From Desulfocurvibacter africanus subsp. africanus DSM 2603 (GTDB lineage Bacteria; Desulfobacterota; Desulfovibrionia; Desulfovibrionales; Desulfovibrionaceae), in assembly GCF_000422545.1 (NCBI RefSeq), contig NZ_KE383874.1, forward strand, positions 119,214 to 183,213: a stretch of DNA of 64,000 nt, in the 5' to 3' direction. A model generated the notes under the pieces. It was not told where the DNA came from, made no database searches, and was given only the letters and a program-made list of their open reading frames with translations. The position numbers and the translations under genes are program-made. Shown one piece after another: positions 59,648 to 64,000 of the stretch (positions within the stretch are counted from its first letter, which is position 1; each line of letters opens with the position of its first letter).

Positions 59648-60690
59648 GCGTCCACCAGAAAAAGAACGGCACGTGGTTTGTGCAGTACCGGGTTCCCGGC
59701 GAGAAGATCCCTCGCCGGGAATATTTTGGTGTTGGGTCGGACGGCGAGCAGAAGGCCAGGACACGGGATGCTGAAATCAAACTCATCAAGACGCAAGGCA
59801 AGCAGCCGCTGGTGGTCGGCAAGGAGCGCATGCACCTGGATGCCTTGGCGCAGATCTACATAACCGAACGAAAAACGCGCGGCGCATCACAGAGGTGGCT
59901 TCAAGAGGTCACTCGCCTACTGAACAACTACGTCCTCCCAGCGCTTACCTATAAGCCGGTGGATGCCATTACCTACCCGGATGTCATCGGCTTCATGGAG
60001 GCCCAATGGGGCAAGCGTACACTGGCGACCCGACAGCGCTATCTTGGCTATCTCAAGGCTCTGTTCCGTTTCGGCATTGAGCACGGCCTCACTGCAAACA
60101 ACCCCCTGGCCAAATGGCGCAAGACAAGAGAGCGCCGGCGAGATCTGCACCTCACCGTTGAGGACCTCGGCCGCCTCTTGGCCTGCGCTATGCCACACCT
60201 GGCCTGGGCCATTGAGGTCGAGTGGGAACTGGGCACCCGCCCTGGTCCTTCGGAGTTATTCGCCCTTCGCTGGTCCGACATTGATTTCGTGGCATGCCAT
60301 GTCCATGTCCGGGGAACCAAGACGCTTGGTTCCAATCGCATCATCCCCATAACCCCGGAGTTCCGGGACAGGCTGGCCGTGATGCGCCAGAAGGCTCAGA
60401 GTGATTACGTCATCGAGTATCAGGGGCGACGGATCGGACGCTTGCAAAAGGCCTTGCATAGAGCGGCCGAAAAGGCGGGGATCAAATACAAGGTGCGGAT
60501 GTATGACATTCGCCACCTCTTCGCGTCATCAATGCTCGCCGGCGGCGCGGACCTGGCCGCCGTCTCCAGAATTCTCGGGCACTCCACCATCACGACAACC
60601 CAGCAGAACTACTACCATCTCCTGCAGGGCGAGATGGGACGCGCCATCCGCACTCGACCACGCCTCGGCATAATAGCTGACAAGGATTAG
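59644..60690 (+). CDS. Tyrosine recombinase integrase
   Basis: 348 aa. N-terminal arm-binding and SAM-like core-binding regions, then the catalytic domain: R199 (GTRPGPSELFALRW), K226 (RGTKT), R290 in MYDIRHLFAS, H313 (ILGHSTITTT) and the nucleophile Y323 (or Y324) in QNYYHL. The usual His of the HxxR box is Tyr287, a known variation. Lies 127 bp from the right att core; arm repeats are in between. Confidence 0.95.
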   Translation: MSVHQKKNGTWFVQYRVPGEKIPRREYFGVGSDGEQKARTRDAEIKLIKTQGKQPLVVGKERMHLDALAQIYITERKTRGASQRWLQEVTRLLNNYVLPALTYKPVDAITYPDVIGFMEAQWGKRTLATRQRYLGYLKALFRFGIEHGLTANNPLAKWRKTRERRRDLHLTVEDLGRLLACAMPHLAWAIEVEWELGTRPGPSELFALRWSDIDFVACHVHVRGTKTLGSNRIIPITPEFRDRLAVMRQKAQSDYVIEYQGRRIGRLQKALHRAAEKAGIKYKVRMYDIRHLFASSMLAGGADLAAVSRILGHSTITTTQQNYYHLLQGEMGRAIRTRPRLGIIADKD

Positions 60691-60691
60691 C

Positions 60692-60725
60692 GGGGCATAC
60701 GCAAGGGCATACAGGGGGACATACA
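60692..60725 (+). other. Integrase arm-type sites, right arm (three)
   Basis: GGGGCATACG (60692), AGGGCATACA (60704) and GGGACATACA (60716), direct repeats every 12 bp. Same motif and period as on the left arm (23011). Confidence 0.7.
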
Positions 60726-60817
60726 AGGGGGCAATCTAGTGGCCTCTGAGGGTGCTTTTCGCAAACCCGCATAACGGAATTGCTAGTAATTTCAATGGGC
60801 GTATGGGAGTGCTTCTT

Positions 60818-60863
60818 CTTTGGGAGCAGGATGCCGGGAGTTCAAATCTCTCCGCCCCGACCA
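60818..60863 (+). other. Right attachment core (partial tRNA-Pro 3' end)
   Basis: 46 bp identical to 22918-22963. No 5' half of a tRNA precedes it, so it is only the displaced 3' end. Confidence 0.95.
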
Positions 60864-60872
60864 CGAATTGCC

Positions 60873-60908
60873 AACGGCCCGCAGGCTTTCAGCTTGCGGG
60901 CCGTTTTT
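60873..60908 (+). terminator. Original host terminator of tRNA-Pro, displaced
   Basis: Stem AACGGCCCGCA / TGCGGGCCGTT followed by TTTG. Confidence 0.8.
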
Positions 60909-60937
60909 GATTTCTGAGGGAAGCCTGCGACGTCGTT

Positions 60938-61061
60938 TAGAGCAGATTGCCTTTGAGACGTCCGCTCCGGCGCCGACGGCGCAAATGAATTGCGCCTGCG
61001 CGCGGCGGCAAGCCATGCCGACGCACGGCTTGCAGAGCATTTTCAAAAGCAAAATGCTCTA
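60938..61061 (-). repeat. MITE-like repeat, copy 5 (inverted)
   Basis: 124 bp, same orientation as copy 4, a few bases shorter than the others in the centre. Lies in host DNA immediately past the prophage. Confidence 0.9.
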
Positions 61062-61132
61062 ATGTATTCCCCTGGTGCAGCGGGTAGGGACTCAGATAAG
61101 GCCCTGCCCGCTGCACCAGGCACACGACCAAC

Positions 61133-61819
61133 CTACTTTTTCTTGTGACTGTCCTGTATGAAAATCTTCTCTCCTGCATCCTTCTCGTATTTCGGATGGT
61201 AAGGCCCGTAAGGCATGGCAGAGAGAGCCATGTAGTTGGCCTGCCTGGCATAGGGCACATAGTCGGCGACAGCGGTGCTCACGGCCGTCGCCACGACCTT
61301 CACGATAAGGCTGAGGGGATCTCCGCCGTAGCTTCCCCCCGAAAGGTCGATCACCACGGTTCCAGAGTAATTCCAGAGCTTTTCCCCGCTGATCGAAGAC
61401 TTGAGTTCGCACTCTACTTCGACGGTTAATGTCGAAGCGATGACCAGGTAGGCTGTGTCCCACTTCTTGATTCTGGTGAACAGAACCGCATCAGCGCCGA
61501 AGTACTCCTTGAACATGTTTAGCGGCATATCATAGAGTTGCTCACCGTCGGTGATGCCTTCGTTGTGCAGGATATCAGTCGATATTTCGTAGGGCAGCAC
61601 GTAGAACCCGGTATATACGAGCGGCTCCTGGACGGTCGTCGAATAGTATGTCGGGGCGTCTGCCGCCGTCGACTCGTTAATGGGCGGCAGTATTACGATG
61701 CTGCGCGGCTTTTGCTCGTACATGAGCGGAAAGAGTTCCGCCTTTGTTGCCTGCCTTGCGCACCCGCCGAGTATGGCGAGGGCAATGAACATGACCAAGA
61801 TATTCGGCCACCTATTCAT
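61133..61819 (-). CDS. DUF799-type outer-membrane lipoprotein (GNA1162-like)
   Basis: 228 aa. Signal peptide with lipobox ALAILGGCARQ. Mature part has RSIVILPPINESTAADAPTY, FGADAVLFTRIKKWDTAYLV and VIDLSGGSYGGDPLSLIVKV, resembling the DUF799/GNA1162 lipoproteins. Last gene of a four-lipoprotein operon. The ATG at 61819 overlaps the end of the DUF4810-like gene. Role in the envelope unknown. Confidence 0.8.
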   Translation of the reverse strand: MNRWPNILVMFIALAILGGCARQATKAELFPLMYEQKPRSIVILPPINESTAADAPTYYSTTVQEPLVYTGFYVLPYEISTDILHNEGITDGEQLYDMPLNMFKEYFGADAVLFTRIKKWDTAYLVIASTLTVEVECELKSSISGEKLWNYSGTVVIDLSGGSYGGDPLSLIVKVVATAVSTAVADYVPYARQANYMALSAMPYGPYHPKYEKDAGEKIFIQDSHKKK

Positions 61820-62282
61820 AAACCACCCCCTCTCCGGCCCTAAGACCAGGATTCTCCACGATGGCATCGACCGGAGTGATCACTCCCTTAACTGCCGGAG
61901 CTTCCTTTTCTTTAGGCTTACCTAGTGTATCCTCGGCCCAGGCCAGAAGATTTGTAGTAAACACCTTGGATTCCGGGTAGAGGCGATTTTCCGCCTCGAA
62001 GTAGTTACGGGCTTCCGCCATTTCTCCGGCTTTAAGGTGGATATAGCCAAGTTCGGCATAGATGCCGGGGGGTACGCGCAGGTTACGCTGTTCCGATTTC
62101 GCGATAATGTTCTGAAGTTCCTGGACGTGCTTCGCCTGCTCCTCGGGAGTCGGGTTCTTGCGACAGGCATAGAGAGTGGAGGAGTATTCGCCCATGTAGT
62201 AGTGCCTGTTCTGGTTTGCACATCCGCCACAAGCAAGCACCATGAGAAGAATGATCGCGGAAAAGAGTTTCAGTTTACTCAT
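61812..62282 (-). CDS. DUF4810-like lipoprotein
   Basis: 156 aa. Signal and lipobox-like MVLACGGCANQ. HYYMGEYSSTLYACRKNPTP and then a TPR-like helical part (GIYAELGYIHLKAGEMAEAR). Co-occurs with DUF799 and CsgG-like lipoproteins in other bacteria. Starts 4 nt inside the upstream gene. Confidence 0.75.
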   Translation of the reverse strand: MSKLKLFSAIILLMVLACGGCANQNRHYYMGEYSSTLYACRKNPTPEEQAKHVQELQNIIAKSEQRNLRVPPGIYAELGYIHLKAGEMAEARNYFEAENRLYPESKVFTTNLLAWAEDTLGKPKEKEAPAVKGVITPVDAIVENPGLRAGEGVVYE

Positions 62283-62620
62283 GGTACAGTGATCTCCTTG
62301 GTCATACCGGAGCCTACGAGTACGGTGCGATTTACGACTACGGCACCATCCCGCTCGACGATCACCGTGTAGCGGCCAGGTGCTACCTCATAGATCGTGT
62401 CTTTGGTCTTCGGGGTAGTGGTCCAATCCTTTGCTCCGCTCGCCCTGCCGAGTGTGATGGGGGCAAGGTCGTTCAGGCGCGCCACGGCCCCCATGGTATT
62501 GCCGGTGAACCAGAAATAGGCCTTGCTATCGACCTGCACCACGCCTTCTCGAGCGGCGCATCCCACGAGTATCGTGAGAAATGCAAAAACAAAGATTATT
62601 CGTAACGAGGTTTTGAGCAT
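62279..62620 (-). CDS. Small lipoprotein with beta-rich domain
   Basis: 113 aa. Lipobox TILVGCAARE. Mature sequence GVVQVDSKAYFWFTGNTMGA to YEVAPGRYTVIVERDGAVVV, likely a small beta-sandwich. The ATG at 62620 has AGGGAG 5 nt upstream; a GTG at 62626 is in frame but overlaps that site. Not recognised; it appears to be an extra member of the trio. Confidence 0.65.
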   Translation of the reverse strand: MLKTSLRIIFVFAFLTILVGCAAREGVVQVDSKAYFWFTGNTMGAVARLNDLAPITLGRASGAKDWTTTPKTKDTIYEVAPGRYTVIVERDGAVVVNRTVLVGSGMTKEITVP

Positions 62621-62629
62621 GCTCACTCC

Positions 62630-63634
62630 CTAGCGCGCTTCACGTATAAAGAGTTTCTCGTAGTTCTGCGTCGCATCCCACGTCGTCAGCGAGCCATTGA
62701 GGAGCTCGCATGCCGAGACTTCGTTCTCTGCTGTCTCGCCAAAGGTCGCGGTCACGCGAAGGCGCCCTATGACTTCGCCGGGCAACGTGATCACTGCATT
62801 GGTTTGAGGGTTACGAACCTTCTGGCCTTCGGCCACAACCTCGAATACGTCGCCAGCCTTGATATTTTGGGTCTTGCCTCCTGAAATGAGGTACTGCCCC
62901 GCGTTACGGGCGAGGATGTATCCCTTCCAGGGGCGTTCCAGCAGGTTCTCGATGATATTTGAGGCGACATTGGTGATGGCGGCCTCGATAGCTTTATCAT
63001 TTAGGGTCGTATCATATCCGGCACGGGTCCCCACCCCAAATACACTGCCAGCCTCGGAATAGACCTCACCACTGCCTTCCTCGGAGTAGACAATTTGCCC
63101 GGTAGACACTTCGACGAGGCGGATATGAACTTTGGCAAAAGCCATCTGCCGCTTGGTACGACTAAACACGCCTACGTCGCCTACGTCCTTGCGGCCGAAT
63201 TCGGTGACGGATCCGAGGATCAGGTAGTCTGCCATGTTGCGGTACTCACCCTTACCTCCGATCCCAAGCTCCTTCTGAATTTTATCGAGATCAGCGCGCT
63301 CGATGAGAATAAACTTTTCCGTGGCCACCAACTTTGTCGACAGTATGTCCACGGCCTGCTTGCCCAGGCGATCCTTGGACTCCTTATCGAGGAAGAAACT
63401 CTGCCCGTATTTACTCTCGTTGGTGAAACGACCGATGGCCACCTTGCGTTTCACTCCTCTCTTGTCGAATGTGGCGGCCTGCTCCACCGTAGGACTTACA
63501 GCGGCCGGAGCTCCCTCCACACGCTTTGCTTTCGGGCGCTCCGTAGTGGCACACCCGGAGACAAGAAGCATAACTGCAAAGAGTGACACTACTACTCGCA
63601 GCAAAGCACACCTCCGAAGATTATCCATTGTCAT
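62630..63634 (-). CDS. CsgG/HfaB-like outer-membrane lipoprotein
   Basis: 334 aa. Lipobox MLLVSGCATTE. CsgG-type core: RKVAIGRFTNESKYGQSFFL, LVATEKFILIERADLDKIQK, ADYLILGSVTEFGRKDVG, YDTTLNDKAIEAAITNVASN. CsgG family forms or assists outer-membrane secretion pores. A C-terminal ~90-residue domain (GGKTQNIKAGDVFEVVAEGQ) follows. The start could also be 63628 or 63667; no strong ribosome site. Confidence 0.8.
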   Translation of the reverse strand: MTMDNLRRCALLRVVVSLFAVMLLVSGCATTERPKAKRVEGAPAAVSPTVEQAATFDKRGVKRKVAIGRFTNESKYGQSFFLDKESKDRLGKQAVDILSTKLVATEKFILIERADLDKIQKELGIGGKGEYRNMADYLILGSVTEFGRKDVGDVGVFSRTKRQMAFAKVHIRLVEVSTGQIVYSEEGSGEVYSEAGSVFGVGTRAGYDTTLNDKAIEAAITNVASNIIENLLERPWKGYILARNAGQYLISGGKTQNIKAGDVFEVVAEGQKVRNPQTNAVITLPGEVIGRLRVTATFGETAENEVSACELLNGSLTTWDATQNYEKLFIREAR

Positions 63635-63667
63635 ACATTTAAGATAACGTTTATCAATATATAGCAT

Positions 63668-64000
63668 GCTCGCTATATTGCCACTCCCATAATAAAAGCT
63701 TGAAGTCCAACAGCCAAAACTGAACGATTAAGGTTTACAGCTCTGCAGTCTTCTGCTCACTAGCTTAGTGATGTATATTGCTGAAACTTCAACAAGCATT
63801 TGGTTTGTCGCCACCTATCAGGCGAAAAAATCCATGCCGAGTCAAACTAAAGAATAGCCGCAGGATTGATGTCTTGAATGCCTATTCTATAAGCTGATAT
63901 TACATTTTCTACAAGCCTGCACAGTTTTCCGTTAATAGAATGGTATTTTTTAAAAACCGCCTACAGTTTTTGAATAGGTTTGTCAAAGATCTTTCGTGTA
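63668..64000. other. AT-rich intergenic, no gene seen
   Basis: 333 bp to the window edge, clearly lower in GC than the genes. Probably holds the promoter of the lipoprotein operon; no element I can name with confidence. Confidence 0.5.

Larger units (their letters stand above)
22918..60863. mobile_element. P2/HP1-like prophage integrated in tRNA-Pro
   Basis: Bounded by two identical 46-bp cores (22918-22963 and 60818-60863), exactly 37,900 bp apart. Contains a full set of P2-type functions: integrase, divergent repressors, replication primase-helicase, gpO-N-M-L-R-S head and completion genes, terminase and portal, sheath, tube, chaperone with frameshift, tape measure, baseplate J/I, tail fibre, hub, lysis cassette and Ogr-like activator. 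No frame disruption was seen in a core gene, so it may be inducible. Sheath, tube and baseplate proteins (DUF2586, DUF2597, DUF2590-like) and gene order look closer to HP1/K139 than to P2 itself. Confidence 0.95.

Noticed and set aside
60818-60863. Second tRNA-Pro gene
   Set aside because: Only the 3' 46 bases are present; no acceptor 5' strand or D-arm precedes it.
1-64000. CRISPR arrays and rRNA genes
   Set aside because: No regularly spaced short repeats or rRNA-like sequence were seen; the spaced repeats found are the MITE-like copies and the att arm sites.

Overview
The window looks like a chromosomal segment of a Desulfovibrio-type deltaproteobacterium (a sulfate-reducer-like genome, GC-rich, with a meso-DAP peptidoglycan pathway). 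This assignment rests on overall gene content and style and is an inference. About 38 kb in the middle is an apparently complete P2/HP1-like prophage.

Host left flank (1-22.9 kb). A classical dcw (division and cell wall) cluster is read on the minus strand in the order mraZ-rsmH-ftsL-ftsI-murE-murF-mraY-murD-ftsW-murG-murC-murB. murB is cut by the window edge. Several of these genes overlap by 4 nt. Three MraZ-type operator boxes precede mraZ. Next come an HD-GYP-like protein, a CBS-domain protein, an HD-domain protein, rplM-rpsI, an uncharacterised radical SAM protein, purM, a small secreted protein and amrS. Four copies of a ~128-bp repeat with terminal inverted repeats and TA ends (MITE-like) lie here; a fifth lies just beyond the prophage.

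Prophage (22,918-60,863). A 46-bp core is repeated exactly 37,900 bp apart. The left copy is the 3' part of an intact tRNA-Pro(UGG) gene; the right copy is next to a tyrosine integrase. One long minus-strand late operon runs from the scaffold/protease gene (42.8 kb) through capsid, head completion, tail sheath and tube, lysis genes, tail-assembly chaperone, tape measure, baseplate, tail fibre and tail hub to a com-like gene and a DNA methyltransferase, ending at a terminator. Terminase large subunit, portal and an Ogr/Delta-like activator run the other way. The early region at the right end holds a primase-helicase, a CII-like regulator, divergent cro/cI-like genes, an excisionase-like gene and integrase.

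The accessory part of the prophage (46-54 kb) is the most unusual. It contains a chemoreceptor plus CheW pair behind a sigma-28 (flagellar) promoter match; a two-gene operon of a RelA/SpoT-type nucleotide synthetase and a NA37 nucleoid-associated protein (a candidate anti-phage or abortive system); and a HicA-HicB module with a clear operator. Control elements visible in the sequence include a lambda-type -1 frameshift site in the tail chaperone and a predicted RNA hairpin that hides the methyltransferase start codon inside the end of com.

Host right flank (60.9-64 kb). After the repeat comes a minus-strand operon of four lipoproteins (CsgG-like, a small lipoprotein, DUF4810-like, DUF799-like), probably an outer-membrane assembly.
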